DNA of 64,000 nucleotides, taken from positions 1 through 64,000 of the forward strand of contig CAJUGC010000003.1 of NCBI GenBank assembly GCA_910585955.1, given 5' to 3'. The DNA comes from an uncultured Christensenella sp. GTDB taxonomy: Bacteria > Bacillota > Clostridia > Christensenellales > Pumilibacteraceae. Below the pieces are notes generated by a model. The model worked only from the letters and a program-made list of their open reading frames with translations, did not search any database and was not told the origin of the DNA. Positions 33,927 through 42,304 of the stretch are shown in pieces. Each line of letters begins with the position of its first letter. The first letter of the stretch is position 1. A program made the translations under genes and the position numbers.

Positions 33927-34961
33927 TTACTTTTTCGCAGCCTCGAACAGACCGTTTATATATGCCGCGCCGAGCGCTCTGTCGTAAAGTCCGTAGCCCG
34001 GCTTGCCGTCCTCGTCCCAAATATTTCTGCCGTGATCGGGACGAACGTAACCGTCGAAGCCGCCCTTTACAAGCGCATAGACGATCGCCGCCATATCGAG
34101 GCTGCCGTCTTTCGAATAGTGTCCCGTCTCGCAGAACGAATCCTTATCATCCGTCCAGCGCACATTTCGCAGGTGCGCAAAATGTATTCTCCCCTGCGAA
34201 GCATACTTTCCCGCCATTTTTACGAGATCGTTGTCTCTGCCCGCTCCAAACGACCCCGTACAGAACGTGAGACCGTTTCTCTTCGAGGGAACGGCGGCAA
34301 AAAGCCTGTCGAGATCGGACTCGCACGAGACGATCCTCGGAAGTCCGAACACATCCCAAGGCGGATCGTCGGGATGCACAGCCATATTTACTCCGACTTT
34401 TTCACACACAGGAATGACACGCTTTAAAAAGTAAACGAAATTTTCGAACAGTTTTTCGTGCGTTATGTCGGAATACGCCGCAAGCAGACCGCGAAGCTCG
34501 TCGGGAGAATAACTCTCGTCCCAACCCGGAAGGTGAAGATTGTCGGGATCAACCTTTTCAAAGTCCTCGCGACTATAAGACAGCGACGTAGAAGAATCGG
34601 CGTTTCTATGATACATATCCGTTCTCAGCCAATCGAACACGGGCATGAAGTTGTAGCACACGCATTTCACCCCGTGACGAGCGACAAGCTCGACGTTTTT
34701 ACAGTAGTTTTCGATATATCTGTCTCTGTCGCCGCAACCTCTTTTTATATCCTCGTGCACCGGTATAGACTCGATGACTTCCATATCGAGATTATGCTCG
34801 GCGCACAGATTTTTTAAACGTATAATAGCGCCGTCCGACCATGCTTTGCCTACAGGCACGTCGTAAACCGCAGTCACAACGCCCGTCATCCCCGGAATTT
34901 GCGCAATATACTTAAGCGGAATACTGTCCTTTTCCCCATACCATCTAAAAGTCAATTTCAT
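33927..34961 (-). CDS. uxuA: Mannonate dehydratase
   Basis: A 344-residue TIM-barrel dehydratase making 2-keto-3-deoxygluconate from D-mannonate. The MKLTFRWYG start, the VHPDDPP block, FCTGSFG and YVRPDHGR are hallmarks. First gene of the hexuronate operon, which runs uxuA-uxuB-uxaC-eda-kdgK and so contains every step from glucuronate to KDPG cleavage. No transporter or dedicated regulator is in the operon. Confidence 0.95.
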   Translation of the reverse strand: MKLTFRWYGEKDSIPLKYIAQIPGMTGVVTAVYDVPVGKAWSDGAIIRLKNLCAEHNLDMEVIESIPVHEDIKRGCGDRDRYIENYCKNVELVARHGVKCVCYNFMPVFDWLRTDMYHRNADSSTSLSYSREDFEKVDPDNLHLPGWDESYSPDELRGLLAAYSDITHEKLFENFVYFLKRVIPVCEKVGVNMAVHPDDPPWDVFGLPRIVSCESDLDRLFAAVPSKRNGLTFCTGSFGAGRDNDLVKMAGKYASQGRIHFAHLRNVRWTDDKDSFCETGHYSKDGSLDMAAIVYALVKGGFDGYVRPDHGRNIWDEDGKPGYGLYDRALGAAYINGLFEAAKK

Positions 34962-35094
34962 TGCATTATCCGTCCTTTATTCGAATATTTACAGCAAACG
35001 GCTATGACTGCCTGTGTCTCGAACTCGATAAACACACTTTAAGTATTAACATTTTAACTCTTTATTACCCTTCCTGTCAATCATAACATTTGCT

Positions 35095-35136
35095 TTGTCG
35101 TATATTCATTATACAACAGCGCCGGCAAAACCGCAA
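35095..35136 (-). promoter_or_regulatory. Hexuronate operon promoter with imperfect palindrome
   Basis: On the minus strand TTGCGG (35131-35136) and TATAAT (35108-35113) are 17 bases apart. An imperfect palindrome covering 35095-35118 (TTGTCGTATA / TTATACAACA) overlaps the -10 box and could bind a GntR- or LacI-type regulator. A second possible promoter (TTGACA-18-TAAAAT) lies closer to uxuA. The rest of the 384-base interval up to the GH2 gene holds nothing else I recognise. Confidence 0.6.
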
Positions 35137-35273
35137 GTGCAATTTATTCATAAAAATATTGCATTTTAATTACAACGGAAAAATCGGTCGGCGACAAGTA
35201 AATTGTTCGAGCTCAAATTAAAAATCAGATACGTCACTGTAAAAAATGCAATGTTTATATAAGAATTTTGCTC

Positions 35274-35302
35274 TTGCAAATACGAAGAAAGTATGTTAAA
35301 AT
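35274..35302 (+). promoter_or_regulatory. GH2 gene promoter
   Basis: TTGCAA (35274-35279) and TAAAAT (35297-35302), 17-base spacer. Confidence 0.65.
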
Positions 35303-35345
35303 AATTAAGAGCACTTATGTAAAAACTTATTTTAAAGGAGAGACG

Positions 35346-37286
35346 ATGAGAAAGACAATAAACATAAACAAAGATTGGCGCTTTGTCAAAGAGGATTTGA
35401 ATTTCGAAAGAGCTGTTGAAACGATCGGCGAAACAATCGATGTTCCGTTCACTTGGAACAACATAGACGGACAAGACGGAGGCAACGACTACGTCCGCGC
35501 CGCTTATGTGTTTATAAAAAAATTTTTCCGCCCCGAACTTTCGGACAGCGAAGTCGTCTATATAGAATTCAAGGGAGTGAACTCTACCGCAGACGTTATT
35601 CTGAACGGCGAAAAAATAGCGCGTCATGACGGAGGATACTCCACTTTCCGCGTAGAAATCACCCCGTTTCTTAAAGACGAAAATACCTTATACGTTCGCG
35701 TAGACAACAAAAAGACCGAAGCCGTCTACCCGCAGACGGCGGACTTTACGTTTTACGGCGGAATTTACCGCGACGTAAATATAATAGTCGCAAACAAAAA
35801 TCATTTCGATCTCGACTACTACGGCGCTCCGGGAATAAAGGTTGACCCCGAAGTGAACGGCAAGGACGGCGCCGTCACAGTAACGGGATATATCAAAGGC
35901 GAAGGTGAAACGATCGTAGCTATACTCGACGCGAGCGGAAATACCGTTGCAAGCGGGAAAGGCGGCGAAAAACTCGTTTTGCAAGACGTTCACCTTTGGG
36001 ACGGCGTGCTCGACCCCTATCTCTATACGGCGAAAGCCGAACTCGTCGTAAGCGGCGAAATCGTAGACGAAGTTTCTCTTCGCTTCGGCTTCCGCACGTT
36101 TTCCGTAGACCCGAAAAAAGGCTTTTTTCTCAACGGCAGATCCTACCCCCTGCGCGGCGTATGCCGTCACCAGGATCGCAAAGGACTCGGCAATGCGATA
36201 ACCAAAGCCATGCACGAAGAGGACGCGGCGCTCATAAAAGAGATCGGCGCGAACACCGTGCGGCTTGCGCATTACCAACACGACGACTACTTCTACGACC
36301 TCTGCGACGAATACGGCTTCGTCGTTTGGGCGGAGATTCCGTATATCTCCCGCCATATGCCCGAGGCGAACGAAAACGCCGTCTCGCAAATGAAGGAACT
36401 CATCTACCAACAGCATCACCACGCCTCCATTTGTTTTTGGGGCGTCTCCAACGAGATCACGATGTATCACAGGCACAAGAAGGATATGCTCGCTTTGCAC
36501 CGCCGTTTAAACGACTTATGCCATGAGCTCGACCCCAAACGTCTTACGACGCTCGCCTGCTTTGCGATGTGCTCTTTCTGGAACCGCTCGGCGCATATAA
36601 CCGACGTCGTGAGCTGGAATCTCTATCTCGGCTGGTATGTCCCCGGGAAATTCCTGAACGGGCTGTGGCTCGCTTTCTTCAAGCTGTTCTACCCGCGCAG
36701 ACCCTTGGGTATGTCCGAATACGGAGCGGAATGTATGCCGAATCTGCACTCGAAGCGTCCGCGCCGCGGCGACAACAGCGAGGAATACCAACTCGACTAT
36801 CACGAATATATGCTGAAGTTCTTCGATAAGCACCCGTCGCTTTGGGCAACGCACGTCTGGAATATGTTCGACTTTGCCGCAGACGCGCGCAATCAGGGCG
36901 GCGAGCCCGGTATGAACCACAAAGGACTCGTTACTTTCGACCGTCAGACCAAAAAAGACTCATTCTATATCTATAAAGCGTATTGGTCGAAAGAGCCGTT
37001 CGTCTATATCTGCGGCAAGCGTTTTGCCAACCGCACAGGCAAGACGACGAAGATAAAGGTCGTGAGCAATCTCGACGAGGTCACGCTCACGCAAAACGGC
37101 GCTCCCGTAAAGGGTAAAAAGACGGGCAAGCACTCGTTTGAGTTTAAGATTAGGCTTGAAAAGACCAACGAGCTTGTCGCAAGAAGCGGAGAATATACGG
37201 ACGACTGCATAATCAACCGCGTAGCAAAGCCCGACTATAACTACAAGCTTCATGTAAAATCCGAAACTCAGAGCTGGCAAAAGTAA
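35346..37286 (+). CDS. Glycoside hydrolase family 2 (beta-glucuronidase or beta-galactosidase)
   Basis: A 646-residue intracellular enzyme with the GH2 order: sugar-binding domain, immunoglobulin-like domain, TIM barrel, and a short C-terminal beta domain. The acid/base is Glu370 (GVSNEI) and the nucleophile Glu458 (MSEYGAE). Asn524-x-Lys526 in MNHKGLV matches the NxK pair that recognises the carboxylate in beta-glucuronidases, but the same pair also occurs in many gut beta-galactosidases, so it does not decide the substrate. Divergent position from a complete glucuronate pathway favours glucuronides. AAAGGAG precedes the ATG. No signal peptide. Confidence 0.88.
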   Translation: MRKTININKDWRFVKEDLNFERAVETIGETIDVPFTWNNIDGQDGGNDYVRAAYVFIKKFFRPELSDSEVVYIEFKGVNSTADVILNGEKIARHDGGYSTFRVEITPFLKDENTLYVRVDNKKTEAVYPQTADFTFYGGIYRDVNIIVANKNHFDLDYYGAPGIKVDPEVNGKDGAVTVTGYIKGEGETIVAILDASGNTVASGKGGEKLVLQDVHLWDGVLDPYLYTAKAELVVSGEIVDEVSLRFGFRTFSVDPKKGFFLNGRSYPLRGVCRHQDRKGLGNAITKAMHEEDAALIKEIGANTVRLAHYQHDDYFYDLCDEYGFVVWAEIPYISRHMPEANENAVSQMKELIYQQHHHASICFWGVSNEITMYHRHKKDMLALHRRLNDLCHELDPKRLTTLACFAMCSFWNRSAHITDVVSWNLYLGWYVPGKFLNGLWLAFFKLFYPRRPLGMSEYGAECMPNLHSKRPRRGDNSEEYQLDYHEYMLKFFDKHPSLWATHVWNMFDFAADARNQGGEPGMNHKGLVTFDRQTKKDSFYIYKAYWSKEPFVYICGKRFANRTGKTTKIKVVSNLDEVTLTQNGAPVKGKKTGKHSFEFKIRLEKTNELVARSGEYTDDCIINRVAKPDYNYKLHVKSETQSWQK

Positions 37287-37302
37287 AGTCCTACCCCACC
37301 TA

Positions 37303-37341
37303 TAAAAAGCTTTTCGTCATTTTCGAAAGGCTTTTTCTTTT
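37303..37341 (+). terminator. GH2 gene terminator
   Basis: AAAAGC-TTTCG pairs with CGAAA-GCTTTTT, followed by a T-rich stretch. Confidence 0.7.
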
Positions 37342-37355
37342 TATCGAAAAAATGC

Positions 37356-37402
37356 TTGACAACAACAAAAGACAATCATACAATTAGTCTGAAATCAGAC
37401 TA
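37356..37402 (+). promoter_or_regulatory. marR promoter and operator
   Basis: TTGACA (37356-37361) and TACAAT (37379-37384) with a 17-base spacer are followed directly by a perfect 18-bp palindrome, TAGTCTGAAATCAGACTA (37385-37402), the expected kind of site for an autorepressing MarR protein. Confidence 0.8.
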
Positions 37403-37430
37403 TATGATATTTTGTCGAAAGGAGTTTGTC

Positions 37431-37887
37431 ATGATTGCCGGTAAAGAGATCAACGAATTGGTAAACGCATATTGCAAGCTGCGCGACAGGCAATATGCCG
37501 TTTATGACGAATGTGCAAAGAGGTACGGACTTACCGCCAATGAACTCTTTGTTTTGATTATTTTGTGGTTTGCGCCTTGCGGCTGCACGCAAAAAGAGAT
37601 TTGCGGCAAAATGTCGGCAAACAAGCAGACTGTCAATGCCATTGTCACGCGGTTCGACAGACAGGGCTTTATTTCGTACACGGAAGTGAAAGAGGACAGG
37701 CGCAACAAAAAAATCATTTTGACCGAGAGCGGAAAGGCGTATGCAAAAAAACATAATTCCACCCGCAGCCGACGCCGAAAATCTCGCTATGGCGGATATG
37801 AGCCCGATTAAAGCAGCCGAGCTCGTAAAACTCACGAGCGCTTTTACCGAGAACATGGAACGGCGTTTTGCCGAAATAAAGGAGTGA
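37431..37887 (+). pseudogene. MarR-family regulator, frameshifted in an A7 run
   Basis: The ATG at 37431 follows AAAGGAG. The first 105 residues form a normal winged-helix MarR domain (TQKEICGKMSANKQTVNAIV, EDRRNKKIILTESG). At an A7 run (37744-37750) the frame is lost; the original frame ends at 37811 with a basic non-family tail. In the shifted frame the expected C-terminal helix continues (PPAADAENLAMADMSP, then ELVKLTSAFTENMERRF) and stops at 37887, three bases before the next gene. One A too many explains it. The DNA-binding part is intact, so a partly working protein is possible. Confidence 0.8.
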
Positions 37888-37890
37888 AAA

Positions 37891-38516
37891 ATGGAACTTT
37901 ACGAAGCTATCGAAAAAAGACGAACAACAAGAGAATTTTCGGACAAGGACGTCGAATACGACGCAATAGAGAGAATTCTGCGGGCGGAAAGCTAAGCTCC
38001 TACATGGATCACAACCGAAATTGGCATTACATAGTTCTGAGGACGGACGAGGAAAAAGAAAACGCTTTCGGCTATGCGAAAAAGATTGCCGACGATTTTG
38101 ACGCCGACAGATATTTGAATATGCCACGCCCCTACCCGATCACCTTTGGGCAGAAAATGTACGGCTACGCCATGCCGAGGCAGTACACGATGCTCAAAGA
38201 CGCGCCGTATGTAATCGTTCCCGTATTCAAATCGAAGGAACTGAACGGCGAATACGTTTCCAAATTGAATCCTTTCGCCACCGTTTGGTGCGTCATAGAA
38301 AACATCTTTTTGGCGGCGACTGCCGAAGATCTTTCCTGCTCCATGCGAATACCGCTGGGCAAGGAACACGACATAGTAAAAGCAAAGCTGAAGGTGCCGC
38401 CGACATACATGATTCCTGTGTTTATAGGCGTGGGCTACGCAAACCCCGAGGAAAAGATTCTGGAACAGTACGAGCCCAATCTCGAAAAGCAGATACATAG
38501 GGGCAAATGGAGATGA
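37891..38516 (+). pseudogene. Nitroreductase-family protein, frameshifted near the N-terminus
   Basis: Starting at 37891, MELYEAIEKRRTTREFSDKD is the classical beginning of FMN-dependent nitroreductases, but the frame stops at 37995. From about 37985 another frame carries the rest of the protein (LSSYMDHNRNWHYIVLRT onward to 38516). One missing G at about 37986 (GGG to GG) restores a continuous protein of about 208 residues. The family reduces nitro compounds or quinones with NAD(P)H. Its MarR neighbour would be the regulator. Confidence 0.8.
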
Positions 38517-39307
38517 TTATAAGACATATACAAGCGGGCAACATTATCACAAAATCGAATTTGCCCGTATGCGACTACTCGGTCAATCCTTATACGGGTT
38601 GCGAACACGCTTGCAAATACTGCTATGCGTCTTTTATGAAACGCTTTACAAACCACCCCGAAAAATGGGGTGCGTTTGTCGACGTAAAAGATTGGGACGC
38701 TATAAAGAATCCGCAAAAATATCGCGGAAAAGAACTGTTTATCGGCTCGGTTACCGATCCGTATCAACCTGCCGATGAGAAGTTCAAACGCGCGAGAGCG
38801 CTACTCGAACAGTTACATGGAAGCGGCTCCGTCCTTTCGATAGCAACGAAAAGCGACCTCATTTTGCGCGATTTGGATCTCATAAAAACTTTCCAAGGCG
38901 CCCGCGTGTCGTGGTCGATAAACACGCTCGACGAGGACTTCAGGCGCGATATGGACTGCTCCGTAAGCATAGAAAGAAAGTTTGCGGCAATGAGGGCTTT
39001 TCACGAAGCGGGCATAGGGACGACGTGCTTTATTTCGCCCATTTTCCCCGGCATAACCGATTGCAAAGCGATAATTCGGCGGGCAAAGGACGTTTGCAAT
39101 CTCGTGTGGCTCGAAAACCTCAATCTGCGCGGAGACTTTAAGCCTGTAATATTGAGTTATATCGCCGAAAAATATCCGCAACTGCTTCCCCTATACAAGG
39201 AAATTTACAGCAAAAACGACCGCACATATTGGAGCGCACTCGACGCCGAAATGAGAGAATTTGCAAAAATGAAGCCCTCCCCTATCTTCGCAACGACGAC
39301 AGCATGA
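38513..39307 (+). pseudogene. SPL-family radical SAM protein, tail frameshifted
   Basis: A radical SAM enzyme of the spore-photoproduct-lyase-like group; CEHACKYCYA holds the three cysteines for the 4Fe-4S cluster, and YTGCEHAC, GSVTDPYQP and TKSDLILRDLD are group motifs. The ATG at 38513 overlaps the nitroreductase stop (ATGA); 38507 is an alternative. The frame stops at 39307, but the next frame carries 30 further residues including NFFFHEEIKK, the normal end of this family, to a TGA at 39394-39396. One base missing near 39300 explains this. Most of the enzyme is still encoded, so it may be functional but lacks its normal end. Confidence 0.75.
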
Positions 39308-39392
39308 GCCGTCCCATAGACGCGCCTCCGGTCGTAGTCAATTTTTTCTTCCACGAAGAAATCAAAAAATCGGCGAAAAAGCGGCTTTCCTA

Positions 39393-39422
39393 TTGACAAT
39401 TCTTCGTTTTTCCCTGTATAAT
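39393..39422 (+). promoter_or_regulatory. Promoter of the 303-residue membrane protein
   Basis: TTGACA (39393-39398) and TATAAT (39417-39422), 18-base spacer; the -35 box overlaps the shifted end of the radical SAM gene. Confidence 0.75.
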
Positions 39423-39473
39423 TACAAAGATATTGATTTTGCGACGGTATTCGCTCGCGGCAAAGGAAAGACG

Positions 39474-40385
39474 ATGTTAAAGAAAAGCATAAAGAATTAT
39501 TTTATAAGTCTCAAATACTTCTTCACGCCGCTCGGAACTATGTTCCTCGGCATGATGCTCGGGCTTTCCGTGCTCATTCCGACGATCGTTTCGGCAAGCG
39601 GAGCGCTTATAGACGGAGTGAAAGAGCTTGCCGACCACGTCAGTCTCGACTTTAACGTGCTCGGCGAAAACCTGTGGGCAACCGTGACGGCGCTCGATTG
39701 GAACGATCCCGTCGAAGCGTTCAAGACGATGTTCTCCCTCGAATGGATAGAAGGCGCGCTAAACGACGCGCTTGCCGCCATACTCGGCGCCGACCTCGAG
39801 ACATTCGCGACGAGAATAGCCGAACTCATCGCTATGTTTACGGCGTCGCTCATCGCGGGCGTAGTCGTATTCTTCGTCTTTTGGATCCTCGGCTTCATTG
39901 CGGGTTATATCCTCATAAGATTTCTCATAAGGCGCAACATAGCGCGTCGCTCGATTTGGAAATTCATACTCGCAACCGTTTTGAACTCGGTGCTGTCCGC
40001 TCTGCTCGTTGTGCTGTGTCTGTGGATATATATGCTGTGGCAAGCGAGCATCTACATATCCGCAGTTCTCGTCATACTGCTCGTCGGAATTTTCGCCCTT
40101 ACGGAATCGTATCTGATGTACGGGCTGAAAAAAGTGCGGTTTTCGCAGGTCGTCAATTTCAAAAACATCGGTCTTTATATGCTTTCGACCGTAATAATCT
40201 TCGTCATTTCCATTCTGCTTACCCTCATAGCCCTTGCTATAAACTCGCTTATGGGGCTGTTCATAGGTCTGTCGATTATTAATATCGCCATAATCGTCGT
40301 CAATCTCAACGCAGATTCCTATGTCCAAAGCGTTGCGGCGAAAGCCGACGAAAGCATAAGGCCTCTGTTTACTCCGTCGACTTGA
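39474..40385 (+). CDS. Multi-span membrane protein of unknown function
   Basis: A 303-residue protein with six predicted membrane segments: one near 18-42, a long extracytoplasmic stretch (about 45-125, ending with AAILGADLETFATRIAELI), then segments near 130-155, 175-200, 203-222, 235-257 and 260-282. The start follows AAAGGA. The pattern is common among unnamed Clostridia permease-like proteins but I recognise no motif. Single-gene transcript. Confidence 0.7.
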   Translation: MLKKSIKNYFISLKYFFTPLGTMFLGMMLGLSVLIPTIVSASGALIDGVKELADHVSLDFNVLGENLWATVTALDWNDPVEAFKTMFSLEWIEGALNDALAAILGADLETFATRIAELIAMFTASLIAGVVVFFVFWILGFIAGYILIRFLIRRNIARRSIWKFILATVLNSVLSALLVVLCLWIYMLWQASIYISAVLVILLVGIFALTESYLMYGLKKVRFSQVVNFKNIGLYMLSTVIIFVISILLTLIALAINSLMGLFIGLSIINIAIIVVNLNADSYVQSVAAKADESIRPLFTPST

Positions 40386-40458
40386 TCTCTTTGACTTTAT
40401 CTTCCGCTTCCTTACCCCCTTTCTGTTTGCCGGGAACAACCTGTTTTAATCTTTAAAT

Positions 40459-40499
40459 AAAAAACGACGTCTGCTTTCGAACGGACGTCGTTTTTTTTG
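40459..40499. terminator. Bidirectional terminator
   Basis: AAAACGACGTC pairs with GACGTCGTTTT, followed by T-runs on both strands, between two convergent genes. Confidence 0.85.
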
Positions 40500-40510
40500 T
40501 TTTCTCATTT

Positions 40511-41062
40511 TTAAAATATCAAATTCGACTTTTTAAATCGATAAACGGCTATGCGGTTAAAAACAAAGCACACTGCAGCGGTGACAAACGGCATTAGCCC
40601 GTACAGCAGAAAGCCTCTCCACTCCTGCTCCGGGCGCAAAACAGTTCTGCAAAAACCCAAAATAAACGGAAGTGCGGAAAATATGAGAATAACTATCGAC
40701 AAAGAAAACGAAAGCTTCAGATATGTTTTTATACCGGAGAGATTTGTAAAGTTGCTCGCGTCCTTAATTAGGCGAACCCCGCTCAAAATAAACATACCGC
40801 CGATAGCAATATTAACCAATGTAAACACTATACCGCCGAAAACGGCAAATCGCCCAATGAAATATGCAATGAAATATACAATAAAATATTGCGTCTCTCC
40901 TTCCGCATCGATCGACGCTTTCCACATATGCACCGTAAAAATCAAACCGAACACCAAATAGACGACAAACACTGCCGCCACCGGAAAACAGGTTATGCCG
41001 GCAATCCTATAAGAGTTCGCTTCTTTTCGGTCTGTTTTTTTCATATTCTCTTCCGCATTCAC
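40511..41062 (-). CDS. Four-span membrane protein of unknown function
   Basis: A 183-residue protein with four hydrophobic segments (about 22-45, 65-95, 113-137 and 150-170). It starts at GTG (41062) 11 bases after GAGGAGG. No family recognised. A promoter, TTGAAA-17-TATAAT, lies at 41105-41133 on the minus strand. Confidence 0.65.
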   Translation of the reverse strand: MNAEENMKKTDRKEANSYRIAGITCFPVAAVFVVYLVFGLIFTVHMWKASIDAEGETQYFIVYFIAYFIGRFAVFGGIVFTLVNIAIGGMFILSGVRLIKDASNFTNLSGIKTYLKLSFSLSIVILIFSALPFILGFCRTVLRPEQEWRGFLLYGLMPFVTAAVCFVFNRIAVYRFKKSNLIF

Positions 41063-41104
41063 GGTAGAATCCTCCTCATTACCGTCCGTCTCCCTATCTC
41101 TTAC

Positions 41105-41133
41105 ATTATATAATATTACGCCGTAATTTTCAA
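41105..41133 (-). promoter_or_regulatory. Promoter of the four-span membrane protein
   Basis: TTGAAA (41128-41133) and TATAAT (41105-41110) on the minus strand, 17-base spacer. Confidence 0.65.
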
Positions 41134-41215
41134 GCCAAATCTATGAATTTTCCGACTTATATATGTTTTAACAGTAAACATTGTTCAAAAAGATCGTCCC
41201 GAATCAAATGGAAAA

Positions 41216-41254
41216 TATATAAAACGGATATGCGACTTGCGACGCATATCCGCC
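41216..41254 (-). terminator. Terminator behind the 25-codon ORF
   Basis: CGGATATGCG (41225-41234) is perfectly inverted as CGCATATCCG (41243-41252); on the minus strand the stem is followed by TTTTATATATTTT. Confidence 0.75.
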
Positions 41255-41320
41255 CGTTTACGGCACGCTGATATTTATATACCAATTCAGAACGGCAGTC
41301 GGCCAATTTTAAGTCAAAGC

Positions 41321-41398
41321 TCATGCGTCTTTGACAGCCTCAAGCACACCGTTACTCTTGGAAAGATGTTTGTCGCGTAGCCGAAACAGCAATTTCAT
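41321..41398 (-). CDS. 25-residue peptide facing a Cro/C1-type regulator
   Basis: A 25-codon ORF starting MKLLFRLRDKHL and ending in TGA, with an AAAAGGAA ribosome site, its own promoter (TTGACA-17-TAAACT at 41442-41470) and a strong terminator 70 bases downstream. The N-terminal half is basic and amphipathic, the C-terminal half more acidic (LEAVKDA). It is divergent from the helix-turn-helix gene at 41554 and their shared region holds three copies of one operator. It could be a toxin, signal or antirepressor peptide; the sequence does not tell which. The codons upstream of the ATG are also open back to 41441, so a decayed longer gene cannot be excluded. Confidence 0.5.
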   Translation of the reverse strand: MKLLFRLRDKHLSKSNGVLEAVKDA

Positions 41399-41441
41399 TA
41401 TTCCTTTTCTTCCGCGCCACCGAAAAAAGGGATTCGACAAT

Positions 41442-41543
41442 AGTTTACAGCGGGAAATAAGTTATGTCAAGCGTTTCCGCATGGAAACCGAATTTTCGCC
41501 GTTTTCGGTTATAATATCCTTATAGGCGTTTACAGCCGGAAAC
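41442..41543. promoter_or_regulatory. Divergent promoters with three copies of a 16-bp operator
   Basis: GTTTACAGCGGGAAAT (41443-41458), GTTTCCGCATGGAAAC (41473-41488, a perfect palindrome) and GTTTACAGCCGGAAAC (41528-41543) share the pattern GTTTmC-n4-GGAAAy. The first covers the -10 box of the leftward promoter (TTGACA 41465-41470, TAAACT 41442-41447), the second sits where the -35 box of the rightward promoter should be (TATAAT 41510-41515), and the third covers its early transcribed region. This is the layout of a repressor-controlled switch. Confidence 0.75.
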
Positions 41544-41553
41544 GGAGGATACT

Positions 41554-41799
41554 ATGAAATTACTTACCGCGATAGGAATAAGACTGAAAAATTTGATTGC
41601 CGAAAAAGGAGATATCACCGAATACGAACTTGCAAAAAGGGCGGGTATGCCGCGTTCGACGGTGTGGAAAATAATAAACCCCGATATGACGCGAGTAAAA
41701 ACCGTCAAACTCGACACGATCTATCAGCTCATCGATACGCTCGGCGTTACTCTCGGCGAATTTTTCGACGATCCCATATTTGACAATATTACGGACTGA
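41554..41799 (+). CDS. Cro/C1-type helix-turn-helix regulator
   Basis: An 81-residue single-domain DNA-binding protein. TEYELAKRAGMPRSTVWKII is the helix-turn-helix and LDTIYQLIDTLGVTLGEFFD the usual end of the XRE fold. GGAGG lies seven bases before the ATG. Three repeated operators in the upstream region, one reaching almost to its ribosome site, suggest it represses itself and the divergent 25-codon ORF. Confidence 0.88.
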   Translation: MKLLTAIGIRLKNLIAEKGDITEYELAKRAGMPRSTVWKIINPDMTRVKTVKLDTIYQLIDTLGVTLGEFFDDPIFDNITD

Positions 41800-41842
41800 T
41801 ATCGAAAAATGTTTTTCAAACGGTAATAAAAAACGCAACCCA

Positions 41843-42304
41843 TTACATATTCGAATCAAGTTGTGTTTTTTTCATTTCATAGTTTTTCAGTTTAACGCCT
41901 AAACGCTCTACTTTTTGTGCCTTAACTACAACATACCCACGCCTTTCAAAAAACGGCTTTGCCGTGATCGAAGCATAAGTTTTTATAACAGAATAGCCAT
42001 TTTCCAACTCGTTGCATAAAGCAGTAGCAATACCTTGATTTTGATAATCTTTGTGTACGAAAAGTAAATCCAAACACCCCGATTTATCGATACTGCCGAA
42101 ACCAACAATAACGCCGTCAATTTCGGCAATTAAAGTATATTGCTTTAATAAATCGTCGCGCCGCGATTTTAAGCTATCGACATCATTTGCCCAAGCGGAA
42201 AGCTGTTCCGTCGTATAGTCTTTCGCGTTAACGGTATGAACTGTTTCATAAAATAATTTTGACACTTTATCGCAATCTTCATTTTTATATTGTCGTATAA
42301 TCAT
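41843..42304 (-). CDS. GNAT-family N-acetyltransferase
   Basis: A 153-residue acetyltransferase. DLLFVHKDYQNQGIATALCNELE is the acetyl-CoA binding region (residues about 80-101), and ITAKPFFERRGYVVVKAQKVERLGVKL-type sequence (split here into FFERRGYVVV and LKNYEMKK) ends the fold. Substrate unknown; the YjaB/YafP-like subgroup looks closest. It overlaps the upstream P-loop gene by four bases (ATGA-type coupling). The codon use is AT-rich relative to neighbours, suggesting acquisition. Confidence 0.88.
   Translation of the reverse strand: MIIRQYKNEDCDKVSKLFYETVHTVNAKDYTTEQLSAWANDVDSLKSRRDDLLKQYTLIAEIDGVIVGFGSIDKSGCLDLLFVHKDYQNQGIATALCNELENGYSVIKTYASITAKPFFERRGYVVVKAQKVERLGVKLKNYEMKKTQLDSNM

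Noticed and set aside
36915..36923. Asn-x-Lys motif as proof of beta-glucuronidase activity
   Set aside because: The same motif occurs in many GH2 beta-galactosidases; it was kept only as supporting evidence.
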